Shown here piece by piece: positions 24,672-33,678 of a stretch of 64,000 nucleotides of DNA (position 1 is the first letter of the stretch; every line of letters begins with the position of its first letter). Below the pieces are notes generated by a model that saw nothing but the letters and a program-made list of their open reading frames with translations, searched no databases and was not told the origin of the DNA. Where the stretch lies: NCBI RefSeq assembly GCF_014202995.1, contig NZ_JACHIA010000009.1, forward strand, positions 156,279 to 220,278. The letters run 5' to 3'. The stretch comes from Longimicrobium terrae. Lineage in GTDB: Bacteria > Gemmatimonadota > Gemmatimonadetes > Longimicrobiales > Longimicrobiaceae. Position numbers and translations under genes: made by a program.

Positions 24672-25055
24672 CTACGACTGCTTCGCCAGCCACTCCTTGG
24701 CGGGCTCCAGATCATCGAACGACTCCATCACCCGGCGGCTGAACAGCAGCACGGCGCGGAACAGCACCTTGTGCACGCCCGCCATCCCCACGACGGCGGC
24801 GGCGGTCACGTACGGCTTGTTGTGCACCGTGAGCTTCTTGAGCGCGTCCATCACGGGCGGCGAGTAGCGCGCCCCCGTCACGTTGCTCAGCGTGCGCACC
24901 GAGGCGGGCGGCTGCCGCGCGACCAGTTCACGCACGCGCTCAATCTGCTCCAGGATGTCGGCCTCGTTCTGCAGGTGCGACAGGTCGATGAGCAGAATGC
25001 GGGCACCGGCGTGCTCGATGAAGCGAACGCGGGGCGGCGTTTCCGCGAGCGGCAT
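24672..25055 (-). CDS. STAS/SpoIIAA-like domain protein
   Basis: 127 residues. The pattern ILLIDLSHLQNEADILEQI, then SVRTLSNVTGARYSP, NKPYVTAAAVVGMAGVHKV and a closing AKEWLAKQ fits the SpoIIAA-like (STAS-type) single-domain proteins found widely in bacteria. The role is unknown; no phosphorylatable Ser of classical anti-anti-sigma factors is obvious. Monocistronic, soluble. Confidence 0.65.
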   Translation of the reverse strand: MPLAETPPRVRFIEHAGARILLIDLSHLQNEADILEQIERVRELVARQPPASVRTLSNVTGARYSPPVMDALKKLTVHNKPYVTAAAVVGMAGVHKVLFRAVLLFSRRVMESFDDLEPAKEWLAKQS

Positions 25056-25322
25056 GATGGGCGGGGAGCGAGGATGAAAGGGATGCGCGAAAAGAACGTT
25101 TCGGGCGTGAACTGAGCGGGACGCAACCTAGTGGCCGGGAAACATCCTTTCAAGGCCCGCGCGCTCCGGCCGCGCCTCCCTGCAACGTCCATCCGGTTCG
25201 GTGGATGACGGGCGCGGTTATCGCAGGGATTCGCGGCTTGTTCCGGGCACCCGGCGGCGTTCGCGCAAAGGTGCGGTGCGCGGCCCCGGGCGCATCAACC
25301 CCGTGATGATCATCCGCGAGAC

Positions 25323-26174
25323 ATGACCAGCATTCCCCGCGTCACGCTCAACAACGGCGTCCAGATTCCGCAGGTGGGCTACGGCGTGTTCGAGATCGAG
25401 CCGGCGCGCACGGCGGAGTACGTGCGCATGGCGCTGGACGCCGGCTACCGCCACATCGACACGGCGCAGATGTACGGCAACGAGGCCGAGGTCGGCGAGG
25501 CGGTGCAGGCGTCCGGAGTACCGCGCGCCGACGTCTTCATCACCACCAAGCTGGACAACGGGCGCCACGGCCGCGCGGAAGCCGTCCGGGCGCTGGACGA
25601 GAGCCTGCGGCGGCTGCGGACGGACTACGTGGACCTGTTCCTGATTCACTGGCCCATCCCGCCGGAAGACCGCTACGTGGAAACGTGGGAAGCGCTTGGG
25701 GAGCTGATGGCGGGCGAAAAGACGCGCGCCATCGGCGTATCCAACATGACCGGGGCGCAGCTTGCGCGGCTGGCGGAGCGCTCGGACATCGTCCCCGCCG
25801 TGAACCAAGTGGAGCTGAACCCGTTCCACCCGCGGCGCGAACTGGTGGCCTACCACCGCGAGCACGGCATCGCCACGGAAGCGTGGCGCCCCATCGCCAA
25901 GGGCCAGGGGCTGGATCATCCCACGCTGGTGAACCTGGCGGAGCGGTATGGCAGGACGCCCGCGCAGGTGATGCTGCGGTGGCAGATTCAGGAAGGGAAC
26001 ATCGTGTTTCCCAAGTCCGTCACCCCGTCGCGCATCCGAGAAAACCTGGACGTATTCGGCTTCCGGCTGGCGGATGACGAGATGGCGTCCGTCGCCGCGC
26101 TTGCCGGCGATCCCCACGCCCCCGCGGACCGCACCCCCGAGGCGCTCAAGATCATCGACACCTGGTCCGCCTGA
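25323..26174 (+). CDS. Aldo/keto reductase
   Basis: 283 residues with the full AKR catalytic tetrad: Asp46 and Tyr51 (HIDTAQMYGNE), Lys76 (FITTKLDN) and His109 (FLIHWP). The NADPH-binding end VFPKSVTPSRIRENLDVFGF is present. It reduces aldehydes or ketones with NADPH and resembles 2,5-diketo-gluconate reductase-type members, though the substrate is not predictable. Cytoplasmic. No operon partner. Confidence 0.93.
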   Translation: MTSIPRVTLNNGVQIPQVGYGVFEIEPARTAEYVRMALDAGYRHIDTAQMYGNEAEVGEAVQASGVPRADVFITTKLDNGRHGRAEAVRALDESLRRLRTDYVDLFLIHWPIPPEDRYVETWEALGELMAGEKTRAIGVSNMTGAQLARLAERSDIVPAVNQVELNPFHPRRELVAYHREHGIATEAWRPIAKGQGLDHPTLVNLAERYGRTPAQVMLRWQIQEGNIVFPKSVTPSRIRENLDVFGFRLADDEMASVAALAGDPHAPADRTPEALKIIDTWSA

Positions 26175-26301
26175 TTCGCGTGCTGATCGGAATGTCCCGC
26201 GGCGCGGGCACGTCCGTGCGAGCAGGTGACCGCCTGGAGCCTCACCGATGCGGTGCGTCACCGGAGACAACGACGGCGGAACGACCCGCTGCCCGCCCGC
26301 G

Positions 26302-26468
26302 CGCTGAGGTCTCCCCCTCTCCCGCTTGCGGGAGAGGGGGCCGGGGGGTGAGGGCTGCCTGCGGCCGCGCCGGACCGTCCGAAACGTGAGGACGTTGCAG
26401 TTCTCCCCTCTCCGTGCGCAGTTTGCACGGGGAGGGGCCGGGGGAGGGGCCTCACAGTCCGGCGATGA
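26302..26468. repeat. G/C palindromic dispersed repeat
   Basis: Same order of parts as 15626-15789: CGCTGAGGTCTCCCCCTCTC, an inverted G/C pair, a short spacer, then CTCCCCTCTCCGTGCGCAGT and its G-rich partner, ending GGCGATGAGC. Confidence 0.75.
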
Positions 26469-26507
26469 GCAGACCCATCAGAACAGCACATCCGCCTGAA
26501 TGATGAA

Positions 26508-26541
26508 GAAGGGGCGCGGAGATGATTCTCCGCGCCCCTTC
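26508..26541 (-). terminator. Terminator of the FKBP lipoprotein gene
   Basis: GAAGGGGCGCGGAGA pairs with TCTCCGCGCCCCTTC. On the minus strand CTTCTTC follows. Confidence 0.7.
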
Positions 26542-26560
26542 GTTCATCCGGCGAGACCGC

Positions 26561-27043
26561 TTACTTGACCGAATCCACCAGAACGTTGAAGACCAGGATG
26601 GAGTTGCCGGGAATGCCGGGACGCGACGAACGCCCGTAGCCCAGCGAAGGCGGAATGATCAGCTGGCGCTGCCCGCCCTTCTTCATCCCCGCCACGCCCT
26701 CGTCAAAGCCCTGAATCACCATGCCGCGGCCCAGGATGAAGGGGAACACCGGCCCGCCCACGTTGGTGTCCACCTGCTGCCCGCTGGCCAGCCACAGGGT
26801 GTAGTGCACGTACGCCGTGTCGTTCGCCGCCGCGGCCACACCGGTGCCGGCGGTGATGTCGCGGTAGTACATGCCGCTGCCCGTGCGCGTGCTGGCCGCC
26901 AGGTTCACGCCCAGCGACGAAGCGAACTGGGTTTCTTCGATGACGGGAGACGAGTAGGTCACGTCGCCGTCGCAGGCCGCGGCCGCGGCGATCGGAAGCG
27001 CGCACGCCAGCAGGGCCAGGGAGCGGCGGATCAGCTTGTTCAT
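26561..27043 (-). CDS. FKBP-type peptidyl-prolyl isomerase, lipoprotein
   Basis: 160 residues. The signal peptide (LALLACALPIAAAAACDGD) has a lipobox-like AAAC, so it is probably envelope-anchored. A single FKBP domain follows: YVHYTLWLASGQQVDTNVGG, PFILGRGMVIQGFDEGVAGM and QLIIPPSLGYG. It should catalyse prolyl isomerisation of exported proteins. It differs from the cytoplasmic SlyD-like gene 2 kb away by its signal and lack of the flap insert. Confidence 0.9.
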   Translation of the reverse strand: MNKLIRRSLALLACALPIAAAAACDGDVTYSSPVIEETQFASSLGVNLAASTRTGSGMYYRDITAGTGVAAAANDTAYVHYTLWLASGQQVDTNVGGPVFPFILGRGMVIQGFDEGVAGMKKGGQRQLIIPPSLGYGRSSRPGIPGNSILVFNVLVDSVK

Positions 27044-27276
27044 GGGAATCGTACTCGGGTCGGGTTCATCAACGGCGCCGCGCGCCGCGGGGGAACGCGC
27101 GCGGACGGCGTTCCGGGAACCCCCAACGATAGCACCGCGCACGCCGATCCGTCTACGGTGCACCTGACCGATGTCCGCGCGCCGCGCGGGCTTGCGCCCC
27201 CGCACGGGCGGCGGCGCCCCGGCCGCGGTATCTTGCGGCTCGCGCGCGAGGACGGACCTGTGGAACGGGAGATGTC

Positions 27277-27747
27277 GTGAAGCTGTGGATTGACGCGGAC
27301 GCGGCGCCGCGGGACGTAAAGGAGATCGTGTTCCGCGCGGCGCGGCGGCTGGAGCTGCAGACGGTGCTCGTCGCCAACCAGCGGCTGCCGCTTCCGCCGG
27401 GCAACCCGTTCATCAGCGCGGTACGCGTGGAGGGCGGCCCCGACGTGGCCGACCGCCACATCGCCGATTCGGCGGAGCCGGGCGACGTCGCCGTCACCGC
27501 CGACATTCCGCTGGCCGCGGCGCTGGTGGAGAAGCAGGTATTCGTCATCGACCCGCGCGGCGACGAGTACTCGCCCGACAGCATCGGCGAGCGCCTGGCC
27601 GTGCGCGACTTCATGGACGGGCTGCGGGGCGCCGGGGTGGAAACCGGCGGCGCCCGTCCCTACGGCGAGCGGGAAAAAAAGGCCTTTGCCGCCGCGCTGG
27701 ACCGCGTGCTCACCCGCGCCATGCGGGGCGGGCGGCCGGGGCGCTGA
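27277..27747 (+). CDS. YaiI/YqxD family protein (DUF188)
   Basis: 156 residues from a GTG with GGGAG upstream. Conserved motifs [37 protein letters not shown] and [20 protein letters not shown] fit the YaiI/UPF0178 family, which has a PIN-like nuclease fold with clustered Asp residues. Biochemical function is not established. It is divergent from the FKBP lipoprotein and shares a hairpin with the convergent small gene downstream. Confidence 0.92.
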   Translation: MKLWIDADAAPRDVKEIVFRAARRLELQTVLVANQRLPLPPGNPFISAVRVEGGPDVADRHIADSAEPGDVAVTADIPLAAALVEKQVFVIDPRGDEYSPDSIGERLAVRDFMDGLRGAGVETGGARPYGEREKKAFAAALDRVLTRAMRGGRPGR

Positions 27748-27772
27748 CGGACTTTGGGGGCGTGCGGAAGAA

Positions 27773-27799
27773 GGGGCCGCGGCGTGAACCCGCGGCCCC
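27773..27799. terminator. Bidirectional terminator-like hairpin
   Basis: GGGGCCGCGG and CCGCGGCCCC between the convergent YaiI-type gene and the 67-residue gene. T-rich runs are weak on both sides. Confidence 0.55.
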
Positions 27800-27819
27800 G
27801 CTCCGCCCTTCCGTGATGG

Positions 27820-28023
27820 TCAGGCCTGGGGCGTGCCTGCCGCGGGCTGCCCCGCCAGGCTCTCACGGGCGGCGAGCCCGTCGCGCGTTCCCTGCTCGCG
27901 CGATTCGCGGCTGTAGTGGTCCTCGAACAGCCCGGTGAGCAGCGTTCCGATGGACCGGCCGGACTTGCCTTCTACCGCGCGCTGGTACGCCTCCTGGTAC
28001 GCGGCCTTGTTCTTTACCGACAT
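27820..28023 (-). CDS. Small hypothetical protein
   Basis: 67 residues. I chose the internal ATG at 28023 because GAGGAGGAACTG lies just before it; a longer form to 28062 lacks a site. The protein is charged, helical and soluble (KNKAAYQEAYQRAVEG, then FEDHYSRESREQGTRDG), ending in an Ala/Pro tail. Not recognised. Confidence 0.65.
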   Translation of the reverse strand: MSVKNKAAYQEAYQRAVEGKSGRSIGTLLTGLFEDHYSRESREQGTRDGLAARESLAGQPAAGTPQA

Positions 28024-28204
28024 CAGTTCCTCCTCGTAACGGGTCCAGTCTGCGACCGGCATGGCCGCGCAATCACAAGGTAATGCGGTGGCGCGCGAAA
28101 TCCTCGAACTTTTTCAGAGTAGTCACTGAATCCTAGCGGAAAGGTTGTGCCCCGCCTCTGCAAACAAACATGCGATTTCGGCCGGTATTTCGTTTGCCAA
28201 AGGA

Positions 28205-28450
28205 CGGCGACCCAACGCGGGTCCTCCCACGAGAACGGCGGTGCCGGTCGCGGCCTTGGCTCCGCGGAGAGCAGATCTCTCGGTCGCGCACAGTCCAGCG
28301 CGGCGGAAGGGGCGGCGCACGCTCTCTCAGGATGACGCCTGCGGCGTGGTAACTGGCATCCCCGCAACTACATGTCATCCTGAGGAGGCGCCGGACGCAC
28401 CTGCGTGCACACCGAACCGTGGCGCCGACGAAGGATCTACCTTCCCGCCG
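28205..28450. repeat. Rearranged copy of the MITE-like family
   Basis: Contains CTCTCAGGATGACGCCTGCG near 28323 and GTCATCCTGAGGAGGCGCCG near 28376 with GGCGCCGACGAAGGATCTAC near 28422, in an order swapped relative to 9608-9802. It also has the TAACTGGC..CCGCAAC motif found at 9510. Confidence 0.7.
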
Positions 28451-28543
28451 AGCCAACGTCGCGACACGCACGACCGTTTCCGCCGGCCCGTTCAGCTTTT
28501 CATCCATGCCAAATCACGCGCGACGCTCCTCCTGGACTACAGA

Positions 28544-28576
28544 CAAAAGGCGGGGCCAACCCGTGGCCCCGCCTTT
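28544..28576 (-). terminator. Terminator of nadE
   Basis: AAAGGCGGGGCCA and TGGCCCCGCCTTT flank ACCCG. On the minus strand TTTTGTC follows. Confidence 0.8.
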
Positions 28577-28587
28577 CGCAACCGCAT

Positions 28588-30642
28588 TCAGGGAACCGCG
28601 TTCCGCAGTTCATCCAGCCACACCGTCGCCTCCGAGTCGCTGGGCGCCCGCCAGTCGCCGCGCGGGCTCAGCGATCCGCCGCTGCCCACCTTGGGCCCGT
28701 TGGGCACCGCGCTGCGCTTGAACTGGCTGATCTTGAAGAAGCGCCACAGAAACACCTCCATCCACCGCTTGATGGTGGCCAAGTCGTACTGGTTGCGGCG
28801 CTCCGCGGGAAGCAGTTCCGGCCATCCCCCGCTCTCCCGGTCGCCCCAGGCGTGCAGCTCCAGAAACGCGATCTTGCTGGGCCGGAAGCCGAAGCGCGTC
28901 ACGTAGAACAGCGTAAAATCCTGCAGCTCGTACGGGCCGATCTTTTCCTGCGTGCTCTGCGCCGGCTGCGCGCTTTCGCCTTCGCCGCCTGGCACCAGCT
29001 CCGGCGAAATCTCCGTATCCAGAATGCGCTGCAGCACCTGGCCGGTTTCCGCGTTGAACTGGCCGCTGTGAATGACCCAGCGGATCAGGTACTGGATCAT
29101 CGTCTTGGGCACGGACGCGTTCACGTTGTAGTGCGACATGTGGTCGCCCACGCCGTACGTGGCCCATCCCAGCGCCAGTTCGCTCAGGTCGCCCGTCCCC
29201 AGCACCAGCCCGTCGTGCAGGTTCGCCAGGCGGAAAAGGTGCGACGTGCGCTCCCCCGCCTGCACGTTCTCGAACGTCACGTCGTACACCGGCTCCCCGC
29301 TGGCGAACGGGTGCCCGATATCGCGCAGCATCTGCAGGCACGACGGGCGGATGTCGATTTCCGCCGCCGTAATCCCCAGCCCGCGCATCAGATCCCACGC
29401 GTTGCCCTTGGTGGATGAACTGGTGGCGAAGCCGGGCATGGTGTAGCCCAGGATGTTTTCGCGCGGCAGCCCCAGCCGGTCCATGGTGCGCGCCGCCACG
29501 ATCAGCGCCTGCGTGCTGTCCAGCCCGCCCGACACGCCGATGACGATCTTCTTGATCCCGGTGGCCGCCAGGCGCTTCATCAGCCCGTGCACCTGGATGT
29601 TGTACGCCTCGTAGCACCGCGCGTCGCGCACGGCCGCGTCGTCCGGCACGTACGGAAAGCGGCCGACCGTGCGCTGAAGCGCGATGTCACCCGCCGGCAC
29701 CGGAAAGTGGAACGGGATGCGGCGCATGGCCCGCACCCGGTCCGCGTGGTCCCCGGCGGAGTCCTGAAAGGTGTTCATCCGCGAGCGCTCCTGAAGCAGC
29801 CGCTCCAGGTCCACGTCCGCGGCGATCATGTGCTCCTCGTCCGCGAAGCGGGGCGATTCCGCCAGCAGGTCGTTCTGCTCGTAGATGAGCGCGTGGCCGT
29901 CCCACGCCAGGTCCGTCGTGCTTTCGCCCGGGCCGGCGGCGGAGTACAGGTAGGCGCAGATGCAGCGGCCAGACTGCGTGGCGCACAGGTCGCGGCGGTA
30001 CTCGGCCTTGCCCACGGTGATGTTGCTGGCGGACAGGTTGGCGATCACCGTGGCCCCCGCCAGCGCCGCGTACGTGCTGGGCGGGATGGGCGTCCACACG
30101 TCCTCGCACACCTCCGTGTGCAGCACGAAGCCGGGTACGTTTTCCGCCTCGAACAGGATGTCCGCGCCGAACGGCACCGTCTGCCCCGCCACCGTCACCT
30201 GGTCCCACGCGGCGTCGCGCCCGCGGGTGAACCAGCGCGTCTCGTAGAACTCGCGGTACGTGGGCAGGTAGCTCTTGGGGACGATGCCCAGGATGCGGCC
30301 GCGGTGGATGGCGACCGCGCAGTTGAACAGACGTCCCTGAAAGCGCAGCGGCGCGCCCACGAGCAGCACCGGCGTCAGCTCCGCGCTTTCCGCCACCAGC
30401 CGCTCGATCCCCGCCAGCACCGCCTCCTGCAGCGCGTCCTGCTGAAACAGGTCTTCGCACGTGTAGCTGGAGATGCCGAGCTCCGGAAACAGCGCCACGG
30501 CTGCCTTCTGCTCCGACGCGCGGCGCGCCAGGCCAAGGGTATGTTCCACGTTGTACGCGGGGTCCGCCACGCGTACGCTGGGAATGCACACGGCCACGCG
30601 AACGAAGCCGTGAGAGTAGATGGAATGGAACGGTGCGCGCAT
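28588..30642 (-). CDS. nadE: Glutamine-dependent NAD+ synthetase
   Basis: 684 residues, the usual length of the two-domain bacterial enzyme. The N-terminal nitrilase-type glutaminase domain has its triad: Glu54 ([11 protein letters not shown]), Lys123 ([14 protein letters not shown]) and Cys179 (HTEVCEDVW). The C-terminal synthetase domain has the PP-loop [13 protein letters not shown] at about residue 370 and [16 protein letters not shown]. It amidates deamido-NAD with ammonia channelled from glutamine, in the cytoplasm. Monocistronic with a clear terminator. Confidence 0.96.
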   Translation of the reverse strand: MRAPFHSIYSHGFVRVAVCIPSVRVADPAYNVEHTLGLARRASEQKAAVALFPELGISSYTCEDLFQQDALQEAVLAGIERLVAESAELTPVLLVGAPLRFQGRLFNCAVAIHRGRILGIVPKSYLPTYREFYETRWFTRGRDAAWDQVTVAGQTVPFGADILFEAENVPGFVLHTEVCEDVWTPIPPSTYAALAGATVIANLSASNITVGKAEYRRDLCATQSGRCICAYLYSAAGPGESTTDLAWDGHALIYEQNDLLAESPRFADEEHMIAADVDLERLLQERSRMNTFQDSAGDHADRVRAMRRIPFHFPVPAGDIALQRTVGRFPYVPDDAAVRDARCYEAYNIQVHGLMKRLAATGIKKIVIGVSGGLDSTQALIVAARTMDRLGLPRENILGYTMPGFATSSSTKGNAWDLMRGLGITAAEIDIRPSCLQMLRDIGHPFASGEPVYDVTFENVQAGERTSHLFRLANLHDGLVLGTGDLSELALGWATYGVGDHMSHYNVNASVPKTMIQYLIRWVIHSGQFNAETGQVLQRILDTEISPELVPGGEGESAQPAQSTQEKIGPYELQDFTLFYVTRFGFRPSKIAFLELHAWGDRESGGWPELLPAERRNQYDLATIKRWMEVFLWRFFKISQFKRSAVPNGPKVGSGGSLSPRGDWRAPSDSEATVWLDELRNAVP

Positions 30643-30731
30643 CAGCCTTTTTTCCGCCGGCGGGAGAATGGGTGCACCTCACCATACAAGCAACGTTCCC
30701 GCCCGGCCAGCAGATGGCTGCTCCGGTCGAT

Positions 30732-30771
30732 GAAAGACGCCCCGCGCGGAGTTCAGCGCGGGGCGTCTTTC
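30732..30771 (-). terminator. Intrinsic terminator
   Basis: GAAAGACGCCCCGCGC pairs exactly with GCGCGGGGCGTCTTTC. It ends the minus-strand gene that stops at 30787. Confidence 0.75.
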
Positions 30772-30786
30772 GATCCATTCTCACGA

Positions 30787-31194
30787 TCAGCGCAGGCGCG
30801 CCACCAGCCAGCCAATCCCTCCGCCGACCACCGCGCCCGCCGGAACGAAGACGACCGCCGCCAGCCCGCACATGGAGCCCGTTTCGGAGCATCCCGGCTG
30901 CGCGAACGTCGCCACCAGCCCCAGCGCGGCGCCTGCCAGGGCGCCGACCCCCACGTGTGTGCCGGTCGACGGACTTCGTGATTCCCCCGCCCGGCGCTCC
31001 ACGGCCGCGGGCGCGATCAGCCGCGGATCCATCACGCCCGGCTGCACGGCCACGGGTTCAGTCACGGCGGATGGAGCCGCCTCGGCCGCGAGCAGGGCTG
31101 GCGCGAGGTCCGCGCGCCTCTGCGCCAGGGCAGGCGATGCGATCACGGCGGCGGCGAGGGCGAGCAGGACGGTCCTGAGATGGATTCGCATCAT
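30787..31194 (-). CDS. Small envelope protein with glycine-rich membrane segment
   Basis: About 135 residues from tandem ATGs at 31194/31191. A Sec signal ends ASPALAQ. The rest is a proline-rich linker followed by two Gly/Ala-rich hydrophobic stretches (VGVGALAGAALGLVATFA and VVFVPAGAVVGGGIGWLVA) separated by a loop with two Cys. The layout matches the protein at 17009-17482, though sequence identity looks low. Function unknown. Confidence 0.65.
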   Translation of the reverse strand: MMRIHLRTVLLALAAAVIASPALAQRRADLAPALLAAEAAPSAVTEPVAVQPGVMDPRLIAPAAVERRAGESRSPSTGTHVGVGALAGAALGLVATFAQPGCSETGSMCGLAAVVFVPAGAVVGGGIGWLVARLR

Positions 31195-31310
31195 GGATGT
31201 CGATGGATGCTGGTCGGCGCGGAGGCTCCGCGGTGTGGCCGGAAGCAGAACGCGGCTCCGGGGCGGGATGGGACACATCACCGCCGCGCGATGTTCCGGC
31301 GCATGTGCGA

Positions 31311-31344
31311 ACGGGCCTCCCACGCGTCTGCGCGGGAGGCCCGT
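31311..31344 (-). terminator. Hairpin after the cytochrome c gene
   Basis: ACGGGCCTCC..CGCG and CGCG..GGAGGCCCGT form a stem just past the stop at 31362 on the minus strand. No clear T run. Confidence 0.5.
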
Positions 31345-31361
31345 CATCCATCCAATGCGTA

Positions 31362-31820
31362 TTACTTCGCGGCCGGGTGCGCCAGCGACCAGGTGTACGC
31401 CGACACCGCACGGATCTGTTCATCCGTAAAGGTGCCGTTGCCGCGCGGCGGCATGGGGACGGGGTGCGCCTCCGTGCCCGCCACGCCCTCCGTCACCACG
31501 GCCACGATCTCCTCCAGCGAACCGGTGCCCTTGGTCCACGTGGCGTCGACGATGGAAGGCGCGAGCTGCGTCCCCCCGCCCGCCTCGCCGTGGCACATCA
31601 CGCACGCCTGCCGGTACAGGCCGCGTCCCGGGCCCGCCTGCTGCGCCGTCACTCCCGGCGGAAGCTGCCCCACCGGCGGGCCCGAATCCACCACGACCGG
31701 CTTGGCCTGCCCGTCGCCGTCCTTGGCCGCGCCGCCGCCGCTGCTCTGTCCGTCGCGGTCGCATCCCGCGAACACGGCCAGCGCCACCAGCGCCGCCGCC
31801 CATCGTCCCGTCGTCCCCAT
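31362..31820 (-). CDS. Class I c-type cytochrome, lipoprotein
   Basis: 152 residues. The signal peptide ends with a lipobox (ALAVFAGCDRD), then comes a Gly/Lys linker. A single cytochrome c domain follows, with YRQACVMCHGEAGGGTQLAP as the heme-binding site and MPPRGNGTFTDEQIRAVSAY containing the likely distal Met. It should carry electrons in the periplasm, tethered to a membrane. It is last in a run of four minus-strand genes starting at 34815. Confidence 0.9.
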   Translation of the reverse strand: MGTTGRWAAALVALAVFAGCDRDGQSSGGGAAKDGDGQAKPVVVDSGPPVGQLPPGVTAQQAGPGRGLYRQACVMCHGEAGGGTQLAPSIVDATWTKGTGSLEEIVAVVTEGVAGTEAHPVPMPPRGNGTFTDEQIRAVSAYTWSLAHPAAK

Positions 31821-31888
31821 CGGCTCCGTCCGCCCCGTACCCCGCGCGCCGCCGGGAGGTGTCCCGGCGGGCCGCATTCGGGGCCGCG

Positions 31889-32560
31889 CTACCGCAAGCG
31901 CTGTTCCGGGCGTCCCGGGGGCGGTGCGCCGCCGCTTGCCATGCGGGGTGCGCCGCAGGTGGCGCAGAAGCTCCACTCCGGTTCCATCATGGCGCTGCAG
32001 TCCGCGCAGGGCACGGGAACCAGCACCTTGCCGCAGAACGGGCAGAAGCGCGCGTCGCGGTCCATGGGCAGCGGCGAGCGGCACGACGGGCACGGCTTCG
32101 GCCGCGGCCGCGGCGCCTCCACCACCGGCTCCGGCTCCGCCCGCGGCGCGGCGGCCACGGGCGCGGAGGCGGATGCGCGGGCGGCCGGCGCGGGCGCGGT
32201 TCCTCCCGCCACCACCGGCGGCGCCGTGGGATCGGGCTGCGGCGGCTGGGCGAACGGGTTCAGCTGAACGGGGACGTCCGCGTAGTCGCGGTAGATGCCC
32301 AGGATGGGGTTGGGCGCCTGCAACTCGCGGCGAAACTCCTCCAGCACGTCCGCGCGCTCCAGCTCCAGGTACTCGCGCTCGCCGCTCAGCAGGCGAAGCA
32401 GGGCGTGCTCGTACTCCGCCAGTTCGCCAAAGCCCAGCTCGGCGCGGATCAGGCGGTACGGCACCACGTCCTGGTACAGGTCGCCGATGGTGAGCGCCCG
32501 GCCCGGGTCGCGCGTCAGGGCGACGAACACGCGCCGGTACAGGCGGTCGAGAGCGTCCAC
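31889..32560 (-). CDS. Zinc-ribbon hypothetical protein
   Basis: 223 residues, probably from a GTG at 32560. The N-terminal 100 residues are helical (MDALDRLYRRVFVALTRDPG onward), then comes a Pro/Ala linker. The C-terminus has two zinc ribbons: CPSCRSPLPMDRDARFCPFC and CADCSAMMEPEWSFCATC. Such ribbons usually mediate protein or nucleic-acid contacts. The upstream neighbours are two TPR proteins, suggesting an assembly module, but no function is known. Confidence 0.75.
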   Translation of the reverse strand: MDALDRLYRRVFVALTRDPGRALTIGDLYQDVVPYRLIRAELGFGELAEYEHALLRLLSGEREYLELERADVLEEFRRELQAPNPILGIYRDYADVPVQLNPFAQPPQPDPTAPPVVAGGTAPAPAARASASAPVAAAPRAEPEPVVEAPRPRPKPCPSCRSPLPMDRDARFCPFCGKVLVPVPCADCSAMMEPEWSFCATCGAPRMASGGAPPPGRPEQRLR

Positions 32561-32600
32561 GAGGGGGAGTGCGTGAGTGCGGGGTGCGTGAGTGCGCCGG

Positions 32601-33647
32601 TCAGGGCGCGGAAGATGGAGCGGGCGCGGTGGATGACGATCCCGCGGGAGCCGGGGCGGAGCGCATCAGGGCGCGCAGCTCCGCCGGGGCCTGCTGCAGT
32701 TCGCGCTCGGCGTCGGCGGGGCGGCCGGCTTCGCGCAGCGCGCGCACCAGCCCGCCCCGCGCCCGCTGCGCCCCCACCCCCTCGGGATTGAAGCCGAGCG
32801 CCGTGCGGAACCGCTCCGCCGCCTGCGCCGGATGCCCGCCGTCCAGCAGCAGGTATCCCAGTTCCGTGTGCAGTCCCGGATTCTCCGGCGCCACGTCCAG
32901 CCCGGCCTTGAGCTGCAGGTTGGCGTCCGCGCGGCGCCCGGCCTCGCGGTAGATGCGCGCCAGGTACACCCGCACCTGCGGGTCGCGGGGATGTTCATCC
33001 GCCCAAGCGCGGAACCCCGCCTCCGCCTCAGCTACGCGGCCGGCGGCGTACGCGGCCTCCGCGCGCTCCAGCCCCCGCGACGCGCGTCCGTCCGCCCGCA
33101 TGCGCACCACCACGACCAGCAGCAGCACCAGCACGGCCAGCGCCGCCAGCGCCTGCCAGGGAAAGCGGCGCCGCTCCGCGGGAACCGCGTGTACGGTCTG
33201 CGCCGACTCGCCGTGCAGGGGCTCGTCTTCCTCCTCAACCGGGTCTTCCAGCGGCATGGCGGGAAGGGCGCGCACGTGCGCGTCCAGCCCCTCGGCCACG
33301 GAAAGAGCCAGCTGCCCGTCGCGCGGCAGCGGCTCGTCCCCCGCGGCGATGCGCTGGGCGGCACCCTGCAGCTCGTGCACCGCCGCCGCCAGCTCCAGCG
33401 GCAGGCGGTTGCGGCGGCGCAGTTCGCCCAGCAGGTCGGGCGCGGGGAGGTCGTCGTCGGAAAGGGCGCGCAGACGCAGCTCCACCGGGGCGGTGGGGTC
33501 GTCGCGCAGCATGCGGCGCAGCGTGGTTTCCGCGGCGCGGGCCACGCGCACCACCGCGCCGGCGGGCGCCGGGCCGGCGCGCAGCAGCTCCACGTCGGCG
33601 GCGCGCTGGTGCAGCGGGCGAAGAATGCTGTCGGGGGCGAAGCTCAC
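32601..33647 (-). CDS. TPR-domain membrane protein
   Basis: About 348 residues from a GTG at 33647 (MSFAPDSILRPLHQ..); the start is uncertain but must follow the upstream stop at 33679. The N-terminal 170 residues are soluble and acidic. One membrane helix, WQALAALAVLVLLLVVVV, lies at about residue 175, followed by three to four TPR units (GLERAEAAYAAGRVAEAEAG, YLARIYREAGRRADANLQLK, LGYLLLDGGHPAQAAERF). The tail is Ala/Pro/Ser rich. Likely a scaffold. It follows another TPR gene by 31 bases. Confidence 0.75.
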   Translation of the reverse strand: MSFAPDSILRPLHQRAADVELLRAGPAPAGAVVRVARAAETTLRRMLRDDPTAPVELRLRALSDDDLPAPDLLGELRRRNRLPLELAAAVHELQGAAQRIAAGDEPLPRDGQLALSVAEGLDAHVRALPAMPLEDPVEEEDEPLHGESAQTVHAVPAERRRFPWQALAALAVLVLLLVVVVRMRADGRASRGLERAEAAYAAGRVAEAEAGFRAWADEHPRDPQVRVYLARIYREAGRRADANLQLKAGLDVAPENPGLHTELGYLLLDGGHPAQAAERFRTALGFNPEGVGAQRARGGLVRALREAGRPADAERELQQAPAELRALMRSAPAPAGSSSTAPAPSSAP

Positions 33648-33678
33648 GGGCGGCCGGCGGGGGACGGGGAGCGCGCCA

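Larger units (their letters stand above)
26175..26560. other. Intergenic region with palindromic repeat
   Basis: Mostly a copy of the G/C palindromic repeat (26302-26468) followed by the terminator of the convergent FKBP lipoprotein gene. No gene seen. Confidence 0.7.
28024..28587. other. Intergenic region with repeat family C
   Basis: Nearly all of 28205-28450 is related to the 9608-9802 element; the nadE terminator is at 28544-28576. No gene seen. Confidence 0.7.
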